Positions 52,880 to 61,563 of a DNA stretch of 64,000 bases are shown here, piece after piece. The DNA is from Enterobacter kobei (lineage in GTDB: Bacteria; Pseudomonadota; Gammaproteobacteria; Enterobacterales; Enterobacteriaceae). A model generated the notes under the pieces. That model made no database searches. It had not been told where the DNA came from and saw only the letters and a list, made by a program, of their open reading frames with translations. Made by a program: the position numbers and the translations under genes. Each line of letters starts with the position of its first letter. Position 1 is the first letter of the stretch. The DNA lies in the NCBI RefSeq assembly GCF_001729765.1, contig NZ_CP017181.1, forward strand, positions 1 through 64,000, given 5' to 3'.

Positions 52880-52934
52880 CGACAACCATCCTCTAAATGT
52901 AAAAAGTTATTGCGGGAATGATTGGACATTATAC

Positions 52935-53074
52935 GGAAACCGGTTTCCATTCATAAAAGACAGAAGTGTGACAACCATCAAGATCCCTTACTTATGAGGC
53001 TAATTAACCGGATGTAAGTCACATAATTTGGCTGTTTTGACATCATTTTGAGTGGAAACGGAAAATCGGTTTCC
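52935..53074. promoter_or_regulatory. LacI-type operators between PTS operon and regulator
   Basis: GGAAACCGGTTTCC at 52935-52948 is a perfect 14-bp palindrome. GGAAAATCGGTTTCC at 53060-53074 is a near copy, followed by further GGAAAACGG motifs to 53091. They lie in the 293-bp gap between the divergent IIB and LacI genes, so they are the likely binding sites of that repressor, which would control both directions. Confidence 0.8.
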
Positions 53075-53172
53075 ATGGAAAACGGAAACGGATATACTCC
53101 GTTCTGGCTATAATATGAGCCGAAGCGGTCATGGAATTTGCAGGCGCGAGGTAAGCCTGTCAGGGGAAAGAG

Positions 53173-54123
53173 ATGTCGACAATCAATGATGTATCACGTC
53201 TTGCCGGGGTATCTAAAGCCACGGTATCGCGAGTGTTGAGTGGGTCGCGTGGCGTAAAGGAAGCCAGCCGTCAGGCCGTTCTGAAGGCAGTGGATGAGCT
53301 TAACTACCGGCCTAATGTGATTGCCCAGTCGCTGCTGAGCCAGTCGACGGGATGTATCGGCGTCATTTGCGCACAGGAAAATATTAACCAGACCACCGGT
53401 TATTTGTACGCGCTGGAAAAACATCTCAGCCAGCATCAAAAACACCTGCTGCTGCGCTTCGCGCATAGCAAAGCCGAAGTAATGAATGCGCTCGAAGAGC
53501 TCTCCTGCGGTTTGTGTGATGACATCCTCGTCATCGGCGCGCGTTTCCCGCTGGACGTGGATATGGACAACGTCATCCTCGTGGACTGTATGGAGTCCGA
53601 TAATTCCAATAGCATCCAGTTCGATCACGCCTTTGCCGCTGAAACCGCCTGTAACTACCTGACCAGCCAAGGTCGTCGCCAGATTGCCCTGATCCACCCG
53701 CACGGCAGCGGTTTTGCCGATCAGGTGCTGCTCGGCTACAAACATGCGCTGGAGAAAAATTTTCTGCCCTTTAATCGCAACCTCGTCTTTATGGACGCGA
53801 CCTCCTCGTCCGTTGCGCTACAGGAGCTGCTTAACAACGCCAGCACGCTGAATTTCAACGCATTACTGGTGGCGGACGAGCAAGAAGCCCAGCGAGTGAT
53901 CCCACAGCTGCAGGCGTTTAATAAATCCGTGCCGGAAGACATTATGGTCTTCAGCCTTGCTGGATCCCTGCACCTGCCGGGTATTCCGGTGATCCCGGCC
54001 ATTGAATATTCCATGGATGCCATGGCGGCGCGTATCGTGAGCTGGCTGACGGAGAAAACGCAGATGCTGGGTTCGTATGTGCTGCGCGGGGATTTAATTA
54101 TTCCGGATGTGCGTAAGCGTTAA
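53173..54123 (+). CDS. LacI family transcriptional regulator
   Basis: 316-residue LacI/GalR repressor. The HTH reads STINDVSRLAGVSKATVSRVL, followed by the hinge ELNYRPNVIAQSLLSQ and a periplasmic-binding-like effector domain. It is divergent from the PTS operon with palindromic operators between, so it is its probable repressor with a (phospho-)beta-glucoside inducer. A REP unit follows. Confidence 0.92.
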   Translation: MSTINDVSRLAGVSKATVSRVLSGSRGVKEASRQAVLKAVDELNYRPNVIAQSLLSQSTGCIGVICAQENINQTTGYLYALEKHLSQHQKHLLLRFAHSKAEVMNALEELSCGLCDDILVIGARFPLDVDMDNVILVDCMESDNSNSIQFDHAFAAETACNYLTSQGRRQIALIHPHGSGFADQVLLGYKHALEKNFLPFNRNLVFMDATSSSVALQELLNNASTLNFNALLVADEQEAQRVIPQLQAFNKSVPEDIMVFSLAGSLHLPGIPVIPAIEYSMDAMAARIVSWLTEKTQMLGSYVLRGDLIIPDVRKR

Positions 54124-54131
54124 AAATGTTG

Positions 54132-54166
54132 TGTAGGCCGGGTAAGGCGCAGCCGCCACCCGGCGA
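54132..54166. repeat. REP unit between LacI gene and yicS
   Basis: GTAGGCCGGGTAAGGCGCAGCCGCCACCCGGC: REP palindrome between convergent genes. Confidence 0.88.
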
Positions 54167-54184
54167 GAAGCACGTTTCCAGCCC

Positions 54185-54481
54185 TCAATAATCTTCCATA
54201 CAGTCCACCTGACCAATCGCCGCCCAGTAAGCATCCAGATTGTCGCGCTTGACGGCGGTAACGGCATTTTTGATCAGCAACTGATTGGCCTCGGACGACA
54301 AAATCATCTCCTGCCAGGCTTTATCGCTCTGCTTTCTCTGTGGCGTACAGGTTTTCTTAATATCTTTAAGGACCTGCTGCTTTATTTGCGCCTCTTTCGC
54401 GGGGTCATCCTTTTCCTGAGCATGGACAAACGCGGCGAAGAGCAGACAAACCAGCAGGCAGACCAGGTGCGCAGCTTTCAT
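54185..54481 (-). CDS. yicS: YicS family exported protein
   Basis: 98-residue secreted or periplasmic protein: signal peptide MKAAHLVCLLVCLLFAAF ending near VHA, then a helical domain with DIKKTCTPQRKQSDKAWQEM and YWAAIGQVDC. This matches E. coli YicS (DLRKICTP, EALGKVEC), including two cysteines that may form a disulfide. Function unknown. ATG 54481 has AAAGGGGG upstream. Confidence 0.85.
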   Translation of the reverse strand: MKAAHLVCLLVCLLFAAFVHAQEKDDPAKEAQIKQQVLKDIKKTCTPQRKQSDKAWQEMILSSEANQLLIKNAVTAVKRDNLDAYWAAIGQVDCMEDY

Positions 54482-54621
54482 CAAAACCCCCTTTAGAAGT
54501 CACATGCTTCCCATGAAATATATCGTTACATTCAGTGTAGCGACGCCAGTCGAAAGTATGAATTTTCTCCACGCCACCGGTGTGCGATAGTGAGACGGCA
54601 CAGAAAACAAGGAGAGAAAAT

Positions 54622-55041
54622 ATGCACTTGAGCATTACTGACGCCGTCACGCCGCAGGAAAAAGAAGAGCTACTTGTGGGTCTGAGAGCCTATAACGGAC
54701 GGTTCCTCGATTTGACGAACTTTAGCGGTGACATAGGCGTTTACGTTCGAGACGAAAAGGGCGTCATGCTGGGCGGCTTAATCGGCGTACGTAAAGGCGA
54801 CTGGCTGAATATCGACTATCTCTGGGTGAGCGATACCGTACGGGGCAGCGGTGTGGGCAGCCAGCTTATCAACACGGCGGAAAATGAAGCCAGGCGTAAA
54901 GGCTGCAAGCACGCGCTGGTGGATACCGTTAGCTTCCAGGCGCGCCCGTTCTATGAAAAACAGGGCTACCAGCTGCAGATGTCTTTGCAGGATTACCCAT
55001 ACCCGGGTATGCAGCGTCATTACCTGACGAAAGCGCTTTAA
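54622..55041 (+). CDS. GNAT family N-acetyltransferase
   Basis: 139-residue acetyltransferase beginning [17 protein letters not shown]. The acetyl-CoA loop is [18 protein letters not shown] (about residues 69-86), and the C-terminal FYEKQGYQ is motif B. ATG 54622 has AAGGAGA upstream. Substrate unknown. It lies between yicS and nlpA, which are adjacent in E. coli. Confidence 0.87.
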   Translation: MHLSITDAVTPQEKEELLVGLRAYNGRFLDLTNFSGDIGVYVRDEKGVMLGGLIGVRKGDWLNIDYLWVSDTVRGSGVGSQLINTAENEARRKGCKHALVDTVSFQARPFYEKQGYQLQMSLQDYPYPGMQRHYLTKAL

Positions 55042-55051
55042 ATTCTGATTC

Positions 55052-55088
55052 TGCGGGCCGGGGAAGCGCAGAGCCACCCGGCGATACC
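55052..55088. repeat. Degenerate REP unit before nlpA
   Basis: GCGGGCCGGGGAAGCGCAGAGCCACCCGGCG: a REP-like palindrome with a slightly altered stem. Confidence 0.7.
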
Positions 55089-55188
55089 CGCATATAACTT
55101 ATCCTTCTTATTGATTCTTTTTCGTTTTTTATTTCCCCGCCTCGTTGTCGATATAGTCATTGAAACATTCAGCAAAAGGAACTGTCTC

Positions 55189-55989
55189 GTGAAACGTCGA
55201 TTGGGTGCGCTGGTCCTCGCTGGCCTGCTGCTGGCAGGGTGCGATCAAAATGGCAGCGATGCCAGACACATTAAAGTAGGCGTCATCAACGGCGCCGAGC
55301 AGGACGTGGCGGAAGTCGCCAAAAAGGTGGCGAAAGAGAAATATGGCCTGGACGTGGAGCTGGTCGGCTTCAGCGGCTCGCTATTGCCTAACGATGCCAC
55401 CAACCAGGGAGAGCTGGATGCCAATGTCTTTCAGCACCGTCCGTTCCTTGCAGAAGATAACAAGGCGCATGGCTACAAGCTGGTTGCCGTGGCGAATACC
55501 TTCGTGTTCCCGATGGCCGGTTATTCACGCAAAATCAAATCCGTTTCGGACCTGAAGAACGGTGCGACCATTGCCATTCCAAACGACCCAACCAACCTTG
55601 GCCGCGCGCTGTTGCTGCTGCAAAAAGAGAAGCTCATTACCCTGAAGCCAGACACCGGCCTGCTGCCGACGGCGCTGGATATTACCGCTAACCCTAAACA
55701 TCTGAACATCATGGAGCTGGAAGGGGCGCAGCTGCCGCGCGTGCTGGACGATCCCAAAGTGGATGTCGCCATCATCAGCACCACCTATCTTCAGCAAACC
55801 GGGCTGTCGCCGGTGCATGACAGCGTCTTTATAGAAGATAAAAATTCGCCGTACGTGAACATCGTGGTGGCGCGCGAAGACAACAAAGACGCGGAGAACG
55901 TGAAGGAATTTATCCAGTCGTATCAGTCACCGGAAGTGGCGAAAGCGGCTGAGACGATCTTTAACGGCGGAGCGGTACCGGGCTGGTAA
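55189..55989 (+). CDS. nlpA: Lipoprotein-28 NlpA
   Basis: Inner-membrane lipoprotein of the MetQ/NlpA substrate-binding family, 266 residues. The GTG start at 55189 gives MKRRLGALVLAGLLLAGCDQ with lipobox LLAGC and Asp at +2, the inner-membrane retention signal. The mature protein contains HIKVGVINGAEQDVAEVAKK and ends NGGAVPGW as in E. coli. It can contribute to methionine uptake with MetNI. AAAGGA is eight bases upstream. Confidence 0.95.
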   Translation: MKRRLGALVLAGLLLAGCDQNGSDARHIKVGVINGAEQDVAEVAKKVAKEKYGLDVELVGFSGSLLPNDATNQGELDANVFQHRPFLAEDNKAHGYKLVAVANTFVFPMAGYSRKIKSVSDLKNGATIAIPNDPTNLGRALLLLQKEKLITLKPDTGLLPTALDITANPKHLNIMELEGAQLPRVLDDPKVDVAIISTTYLQQTGLSPVHDSVFIEDKNSPYVNIVVAREDNKDAENVKEFIQSYQSPEVAKAAETIFNGGAVPGW

Positions 55990-56109
55990 ATTCTGCCTGA
56001 AAACGCGGAGTTTAAATTGGCCCGATTCCATCGGTAATCGCCCTTTAACCCACAGCGTGACCTGCGACGTCGGGCTATCCTCCTTATCACACCAACCGGA
56101 GGATAGCCC

Positions 56110-56889
56110 ATGAACATTACCCAAATTCGCAACGCCACCCTGCTGATTACCTACGCTGGGAAACGTCTTTTAATCGACCCGATGCTGGCCCCGAAAGATG
56201 CTTATCCGGGCTTTCCCGGCACGGCACATGCCGAACGCCGTAACCCGACGGTCGAACTCCCTGTTGACGTCAACACGCTGCTGAACGCCGACGCGGTGAT
56301 CGTCACCCATACCCATGACGATCACTGGGATCGCGCCGCGGCAGAGCTGATCGCCAAAGACAAGCCGATCTACGTGCAAAACGATCGTGATGCCGCGCTG
56401 CTGCGCAGCCAGGGGTTTATCAACCTGACGGTCATGACTGACGCGACCACCTTCGACGGGATTCAGATTGCTAAAACCCACGGCGGCCAACACGGTACCG
56501 ACCGGGCTTACGCCGTGCCGGAGCTGGCGGAGCGTCTGGGCGAGGCCTGTGGCGTGGTGCTGCGTCATCCTGATGAGAAGACGCTTTATCTTGCCGGGGA
56601 TACCGTCTGGCGTGACGCGGTGGCGGCCGATCTGCAAAAGCACCAGCCGGACGTGGTGGTACTGAACGCAGGCTATGCACACGTCATTGGTTTTGGCCCC
56701 ATTATTATGGGGCAGGAGGATGTGCTCAACGTTCATTTCCTGCTCCCACAGGCCAAAATAGTGGCGAGCCATATGGAAGCCATCAACCACTGCCTGCTGA
56801 CCCGCAGCGCGCTGCGTGAGTACGTTGAAGCCAATCAGGTGAGTGACGCAGTGACCATTCCCCAGGATGGCGAAACCGTTATATTCTGA
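56110..56889 (+). CDS. MBL-fold metal-dependent hydrolase
   Basis: 259-residue metallo-beta-lactamase-fold protein (UlaG-like) with the metal-binding THTHDDHWDRA near residue 66 and later ligands in LYLAGDTVW and VASHMEAINHC. No signal peptide, so cytosolic. Start ATG 56110 has CGGAGG upstream. It precedes the AraC/GlxA-type regulator by 26 bp and is co-transcribed with it. Substrate unknown. Confidence 0.87.
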   Translation: MNITQIRNATLLITYAGKRLLIDPMLAPKDAYPGFPGTAHAERRNPTVELPVDVNTLLNADAVIVTHTHDDHWDRAAAELIAKDKPIYVQNDRDAALLRSQGFINLTVMTDATTFDGIQIAKTHGGQHGTDRAYAVPELAERLGEACGVVLRHPDEKTLYLAGDTVWRDAVAADLQKHQPDVVVLNAGYAHVIGFGPIIMGQEDVLNVHFLLPQAKIVASHMEAINHCLLTRSALREYVEANQVSDAVTIPQDGETVIF

Positions 56890-56915
56890 GTGCGTTAAAG
56901 GGAAAGGAGAGACAA

Positions 56916-57869
56916 ATGTCGCTAATCAACGTCGCGATTGTCGCGGTAGACGGGTTCAGCCCGTTCCACTACTCCGTTCCCTGCATTCTGTTTGGCGATT
57001 CCGTCTCCGGCGAAAAGCGCTTTAACGTGACGATCTGCGCCGAAACGCCGGGGTTCCTCACCTCAAAAGACGGGTTCGCCCTCAACGCCACGCAGGACTA
57101 CACCGCCATTGGTCGGGCCGATATAGTCGTTGTTCCCTACTGGCAGCACGTCCTCGAACGCCCGCCTCAGACGCTGCTCGACAGCCTGGTGCAGGCGAGA
57201 GACAACGGCGCGGAAATCGTCGGGCTGTGTCTGGGGTCGTTTGTGCTGGGCTATGCGGGCATTCTCGACGGCAAGCGCGCTGCCACCCACTGGGAGTCCG
57301 AAAATCAGTTCCAGTCGCTCTTTCCGCACGTCCAGCTTGATATCAACGCCCTCTACGTGGATGACGGCAATATCATCACCTCTGCCGGAACCGCGGCTGC
57401 GCTGGACTGCTGCCTGTATATCATTCGTCAGCGCTTTGGCAGCGTAGTCGCCAACCAGATTGCCCGGCGGATGATTGTGCCGCCGCACCGCGAGGGAGGT
57501 CAGGCGCAGTTTATTGCTCAGCCTGTTCCGAATGACACCCGCGATGCACGTATCAATTGCCTGATCGACTATCTACAGCAGCACATCACCGAACCGCATA
57601 GCCTGGACTCGCTGGCGGAGGTGGTTTCGATGAGCCGCCGCACGCTGACCCGTCACTTTATTAAAGCCACGGGAATGAGCGTCGCCGACTGGCTTACCGC
57701 CGAACGCCTGCGGCGTAGCCAGATCCTGCTTGAAGCCGGAAATATGCCGATTGAACGCGTAGCCGAGCTGGTGGGATTTAATTCTGCCGTCACCTGGCGA
57801 CAGCAGTTTAAGGCGCGTTTTGGGGTAAGTCCTGCGGAGTGGCGAAAGACGTTTCGTCTGCATAGCTAG
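56916..57869 (+). CDS. GlxA-type AraC family regulator
   Basis: 317-residue regulator with an N-terminal DJ-1/PfpI domain, whose nucleophile-elbow-like motif GLCLGSFVLGYAGIL is near residue 107, and a C-terminal AraC HTH pair (HSLDSLAEVVSMSRRTLTRHF, then PIERVAELVGFNSAVTWRQQFKARF). It is the second gene after the MBL hydrolase and probably regulates it. AAAGGAGAG precedes ATG 56916. Confidence 0.9.
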   Translation: MSLINVAIVAVDGFSPFHYSVPCILFGDSVSGEKRFNVTICAETPGFLTSKDGFALNATQDYTAIGRADIVVVPYWQHVLERPPQTLLDSLVQARDNGAEIVGLCLGSFVLGYAGILDGKRAATHWESENQFQSLFPHVQLDINALYVDDGNIITSAGTAAALDCCLYIIRQRFGSVVANQIARRMIVPPHREGGQAQFIAQPVPNDTRDARINCLIDYLQQHITEPHSLDSLAEVVSMSRRTLTRHFIKATGMSVADWLTAERLRRSQILLEAGNMPIERVAELVGFNSAVTWRQQFKARFGVSPAEWRKTFRLHS

Positions 57870-57912
57870 CGTGGAAGTTCCACCCCGGTAAGTTGGGTAT
57901 GAAGAGATTGAG

Positions 57913-59001
57913 CTACCCCAGCCTCTCCACCTTCGTCTCCCCCTCCGCCATCGACAGCTGGTACAGCGAAAAGGATCTCTGTTTCTCAATCAACTTCGCC
58001 AGCTCCGGCGAGTGGCTGGTGAGCCAAATCTGCGAGTAGCGGCTGGCCTCGGCGATTAAGCTCGCCAGCGCGGGCAGCATCTGCGGATGCAGGCTGTTTT
58101 CCGGTTCGTTCAACGCGATAAACGCCGGTGGGCGCGGGCTTAACAGCGCCACCGCCAGGCACAGAAAGCGCAGGGTGCCGTCGGAGAACTCCGCCGGTTC
58201 CAGCGGGCGGCTCAGCCCCTCGCGCTGCATCATCATGCGAAAACGTCCGCCGGTGTTGTCGCTGTAAAACACGCAGCCGGGGAAGGCCTGGTCGAGGATG
58301 CGCATCAGGAGCAGTTCGTCGCCAATCTCCACGATGGTCTGAAACGCCGCCGCCAGGTTGGCACCGTCGCTGGCCAGCACCGGGGAACGGAACCCGACCT
58401 GCGGGGCACGCATCGCCGAGCCGGATGAGACGGAAAACTCATGATAAAAGCGCCAGTTACGCAGGGACTCGCGCATCTGCGACACTTCCGGGTAAAGATG
58501 CGGTTCGCCGAGCTGCCCGAACACCGATTCGTTCTCATACAGCGTGCCGCTGTGGGTTACTTTCTCGTGATGCACGTTATTCAGAAACACCGCCTGATTC
58601 TTACGCTTCATCAGCTGTGACGACGGGCGTCGATGCTGACCGCTCAGCCAGATTGACTCCTCTTTGATCACCGGGTCGAGCTGAAACTGCGAGGGATAGG
58701 GCAGCCTCTCCACAAACCCGACCTGCAACTCGTATTCGTAGGTCTCGGTTTCCACCGCCAGGTTCATCCGCCGCAGCTGGTCGCTGCGGGTTTTGCCTGC
58801 CCAGAACACCTTCAGAATGCCGCCCTCGTTCGCCAGCGACTGGGAGAACTGCCCCTGGGCGGCGCTGTGCATCAGGTGTATCGCCTTGTAAATATTGGAT
58901 TTCCCGGTGCCGTTCGGGCCGAAGACGATGTTGAGCTGCTCCAGCTCAAGCGACATCTCGCGGATGGAGCGGTAGTTTTGAATGTGCAGGGTGTTGATCA
59001 C
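57913..59001 (-). CDS. Stand-alone AAA ATPase (AAA_21/ABC-like)
   Basis: 362-residue RecF/OLD-like ATPase. Walker A is FGPNGTGKSN at residues 27-36, the signature region EFSDGTLRFLCLAVALL is near residue 275, Walker B reads FIALNEPENSLHP, and the H-loop LTSHSPELAKL lies near residue 330. The body between is shorter than a full coiled-coil SMC. No nuclease (TOPRIM) domain and no partner gene are visible. The start is GTG 59001. Such proteins occur both as housekeeping YhaN/RecF-like factors and in defence loci; I cannot tell which. Confidence 0.85.
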   Translation of the reverse strand: MINTLHIQNYRSIREMSLELEQLNIVFGPNGTGKSNIYKAIHLMHSAAQGQFSQSLANEGGILKVFWAGKTRSDQLRRMNLAVETETYEYELQVGFVERLPYPSQFQLDPVIKEESIWLSGQHRRPSSQLMKRKNQAVFLNNVHHEKVTHSGTLYENESVFGQLGEPHLYPEVSQMRESLRNWRFYHEFSVSSGSAMRAPQVGFRSPVLASDGANLAAAFQTIVEIGDELLLMRILDQAFPGCVFYSDNTGGRFRMMMQREGLSRPLEPAEFSDGTLRFLCLAVALLSPRPPAFIALNEPENSLHPQMLPALASLIAEASRYSQIWLTSHSPELAKLIEKQRSFSLYQLSMAEGETKVERLG

Positions 59002-59061
59002 GGGCAGGCCCCTTTTTGCAGAATAAGCCTGTATATAATCACAGTATTTGAGGTTAAATGC

Positions 59062-59091
59062 AAAAAAGAGACGACAGTGAGGATGTCGTCT
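59062..59091 (-). terminator. Terminator of the DUF523-DUF1722 gene
   Basis: On the minus strand AGACGACA / TGTCGTCT with a 7-nt loop is followed by CTTTTTTG, about 57 bp after the stop at 59148. Confidence 0.8.
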
Positions 59092-59147
59092 AAACGGGGT
59101 ACTGCTTTGGGCCTCTACGGGTCAATGGGGCCTTCGCATTTTTGTGA

Positions 59148-60107
59148 TCACTTGACTGCCAGACGCAGACCCAAATCATCAGGATAGGGATCAAAGTAGT
59201 TTTGCGTCATCAGATACCGGTCAGGATATTCGGCCAGGTAGTGCTTCAGCAGCGTGATCGGGGCGAGAATAGGTAACTGCCCGTTGCGATAGTGCAGGAT
59301 CACGTCGCGCAGCTCACCGCGCTGGCGGGTGTTTAGCTGGTTGCGGAAATACCCCTGAATATGCATCAGCACGTTGGTGTGGTTCTTCCGCGAAGCCGGT
59401 TTTTTCAGGATGGTCATCAGCTTTTCCCGGTACGCCACAAAGAAGGCGTCCAGGTCTTCCCACTCGTGCAGCGAGGCAACGAACGGACCGATTTCACGGT
59501 AGCCCGCCTGATGGTGCGCCAGCAGCTGCAATTTATAGCGGCTGTGGAAATCCAGCAGCCCACGTCGCGTCAGACCTTTAGCGCGCAGCGTGTTTAGCTC
59601 GTGCAGGGCAAATACCCGCTCAATAAAGTTTTCCCGCAGCACAGGGTCGTGCAGCCGACCATCTTCCTCGACGGGCAGCCAGGGGTAGGTTTCAAGAAGG
59701 GCGGCGGTGAACAGCCCGACGCCCTCCTTGCGGCCCCGGTTGCCGTTTTCATCGTACAGCCGCACGCGTTCCAGGCCGCAGCTTGGGGATTTTGCACAGA
59801 CGATAAATCCCGAAAGATCGCCGATTTTTGGCAGATAGTCCGCCGTAAAGTCGGCCATTTTCTGCGTGAGGTCATCATGAGGCGGCTTGCTGAAACGGAG
59901 CTGCGTCTCGCCGCTGTCCGTCAGCGTCAGGCGTATGGCCGGGCGAGGCGTCGGCAGGCCGATCGCCATTTCCGGGCAGACGGGGCGGAAATTCACCCAC
60001 TGGGCCAGCTCATCCATAACGAAGCCCATACGCTTGTGTCCGCCGTCAAAGCGTACGGCGGAGCCGGTCAAACATCCGCTAATACCGAGCACAGGTTTCG
60101 TTGTCAT
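59148..60107 (-). CDS. DUF523-DUF1722 (YbgA-like) protein
   Basis: 319 residues in two domains: an N-terminal DUF523/TudS-like domain (GISGCLTGSAVRFDGGHKR, VCPEMAIGLPTPRPAIRL, CAKSPSCGLERVR) with three conserved cysteines that in TudS-type proteins hold an iron-sulfur cluster for thiouracil desulfuration, and a C-terminal DUF1722/YbgA domain (ALHELNTLRAKG onward). ATG 60107 has GGAGGGA upstream. A desulfurase role is inference from the family. Confidence 0.88.
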   Translation of the reverse strand: MTTKPVLGISGCLTGSAVRFDGGHKRMGFVMDELAQWVNFRPVCPEMAIGLPTPRPAIRLTLTDSGETQLRFSKPPHDDLTQKMADFTADYLPKIGDLSGFIVCAKSPSCGLERVRLYDENGNRGRKEGVGLFTAALLETYPWLPVEEDGRLHDPVLRENFIERVFALHELNTLRAKGLTRRGLLDFHSRYKLQLLAHHQAGYREIGPFVASLHEWEDLDAFFVAYREKLMTILKKPASRKNHTNVLMHIQGYFRNQLNTRQRGELRDVILHYRNGQLPILAPITLLKHYLAEYPDRYLMTQNYFDPYPDDLGLRLAVK

Positions 60108-60210
60108 GGTGTGGTCCCTCCCGTTCATATAATTAAAACTTACACAACATGACTAGTTTGTCCAAGTATTCGCGGAACTATTTTTTTTATTCCTTTAGAA
60201 TCAATGCGTC

Positions 60211-60621
60211 TTAACTGCCCTTGTAGGTCGAGTAACCGTACTGACTCAGCAGAAGCGGGATGTGCAGCTTTTCGTTGGTGCGGGTCACGGTAAACAGCAC
60301 CGGGATCTCCGGGAAGAAGGTGTCCAGCTTTTTGCCGTGGAAGTACTCTGCGGTTTTAAAGGTCACTTTATACACGCCAGGCTGCATGTCCTGGTCCTGC
60401 GGATAGAGCGATTTAATACGTCCGTCGTGGTCGGTTTTGCCGCTGGCAACCGGGGTCCATTTGTCCTGCTGCTGCTTCTCCAGCGTAACGGTCACGTCTG
60501 ATGGCGGCATCCCGGTTTGCTGGTCGAGAATGTGGACGCTCAGCGTGCCGGCAGGGGCGCTAAAGGCGGCAGGGGCAAAGGCCATGGCGGCCAGGAACAG
60601 CAGAGGGGTTGTTTTTTTCAT
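60211..60621 (-). CDS. hiuH: Periplasmic 5-hydroxyisourate hydrolase (transthyretin-like)
   Basis: 136 residues: a cleavable signal peptide (MKKTTPLLFLAAMAFAPAAF, then SA) and a transthyretin-like domain starting GTLSVHILDQQTGMPPSDV. It ends LLLSQYGYSTYKGS, where the common YRGS tail has Lys for Arg. The catalytic His of SVHILD and the HIPLLLSQYGYSTY region are present, so hydrolysis of 5-hydroxyisourate in the periplasm is likely, as for E. coli YedX. It stands alone, without other purine-degradation genes. Confidence 0.88.
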   Translation of the reverse strand: MKKTTPLLFLAAMAFAPAAFSAPAGTLSVHILDQQTGMPPSDVTVTLEKQQQDKWTPVASGKTDHDGRIKSLYPQDQDMQPGVYKVTFKTAEYFHGKKLDTFFPEIPVLFTVTRTNEKLHIPLLLSQYGYSTYKGS

Positions 60622-60720
60622 GGTGTTTTCCTGTGGAGTTATTTGTCACAGGAAAACGTTAGCATCTGCGGCGCGGGAAAATATTCAACTTTTCGTGAAG
60701 ATTCCCACAGCAGAAAATGA

Positions 60721-61446
60721 TCAGAGGATAATCACTTCAAGCGATACCTGCTGCTGCCACTGCTCCAGCTGCTTTTTCCGTCCGGCGGTAAGTTTGCCGC
60801 TGGTGACCAGAAGCCATTTCCGCTCCGGGAAAATCTCCGGAGCCAGCGTGGCAGGGGGAACCGGCAGGATGTCGATCCGGTGACCCTGACCGGTGCGCGT
60901 TAGGGCTTCGAGCCAGATCTCGCACGGGTCGTTGAGATGCCAGCCGCTGAGCAGAATATTGTCGCCCGGCGCTTTCTTATCACCTTCGAGACAAAACGAG
61001 GTGTAGGCGATGATGATGCCGTCGAGGATCGCGCGCAGGGTCATGGCGGCGGCAACGTTAGCCGAGACCTGGCTGCGCAGCGGACGCAGCACGTTCGCGA
61101 CCAGCTCTGGTCTTGGGTACTCGCGTCCGGCGTCGTAAATCATCTGGCGCAGGGATTCGACTTTGCCGTCCTGAAGGCGCTGCAGCATGTTCTGCTGCAG
61201 GGTTTGCCAGTTGTTGGTCCGCCCCGGCGTCGGGCGCTCCAGCAGCGGTTTGACCTGGCCGATAGGGACGCCTTTTTTGACCCAATCGAGGATTTTCAGC
61301 GCCTGCTGGACGTCCTCATCGCTGTACTGGCGGTGACCGCCTTCCGTGCGCTGTGGCTTGAGTAAACCGTAGCGACGCTGCCACGCCCGGAGGGTGGTGG
61401 CGGTAATGCCGCTGAGTCTGGCGAATTCGCCGATGGAGTAAGCCAT
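60721..61446 (-). CDS. MlrA-like MerR family regulator
   Basis: 241-residue regulator with a MerR winged HTH (YSIGEFARLSGITATTLRAWQRRYGLLKPQRTEGGHRQY, shown here only by its first and last segments YSIGEFARLSGI and TEGGHRQY) and a C-terminal domain resembling that of MlrA/BluR, the regulators of curli and biofilm genes. It is distinct from E. coli MlrA over the C-terminal half, so it may be a paralogue with another signal. It is divergent from blc across 117 bp. Confidence 0.85.
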   Translation of the reverse strand: MAYSIGEFARLSGITATTLRAWQRRYGLLKPQRTEGGHRQYSDEDVQQALKILDWVKKGVPIGQVKPLLERPTPGRTNNWQTLQQNMLQRLQDGKVESLRQMIYDAGREYPRPELVANVLRPLRSQVSANVAAAMTLRAILDGIIIAYTSFCLEGDKKAPGDNILLSGWHLNDPCEIWLEALTRTGQGHRIDILPVPPATLAPEIFPERKWLLVTSGKLTAGRKKQLEQWQQQVSLEVIIL

Positions 61447-61563
61447 GTCCGTGTCCAGAGTGGAGGAATACTCTCAATATACTACGAATTTTCCCGAACG
61501 GGATGAAGCCCCGAAACGGTGCACTACACTTAACATCCAACCGTGCAAATGAAAGGAATTCTC

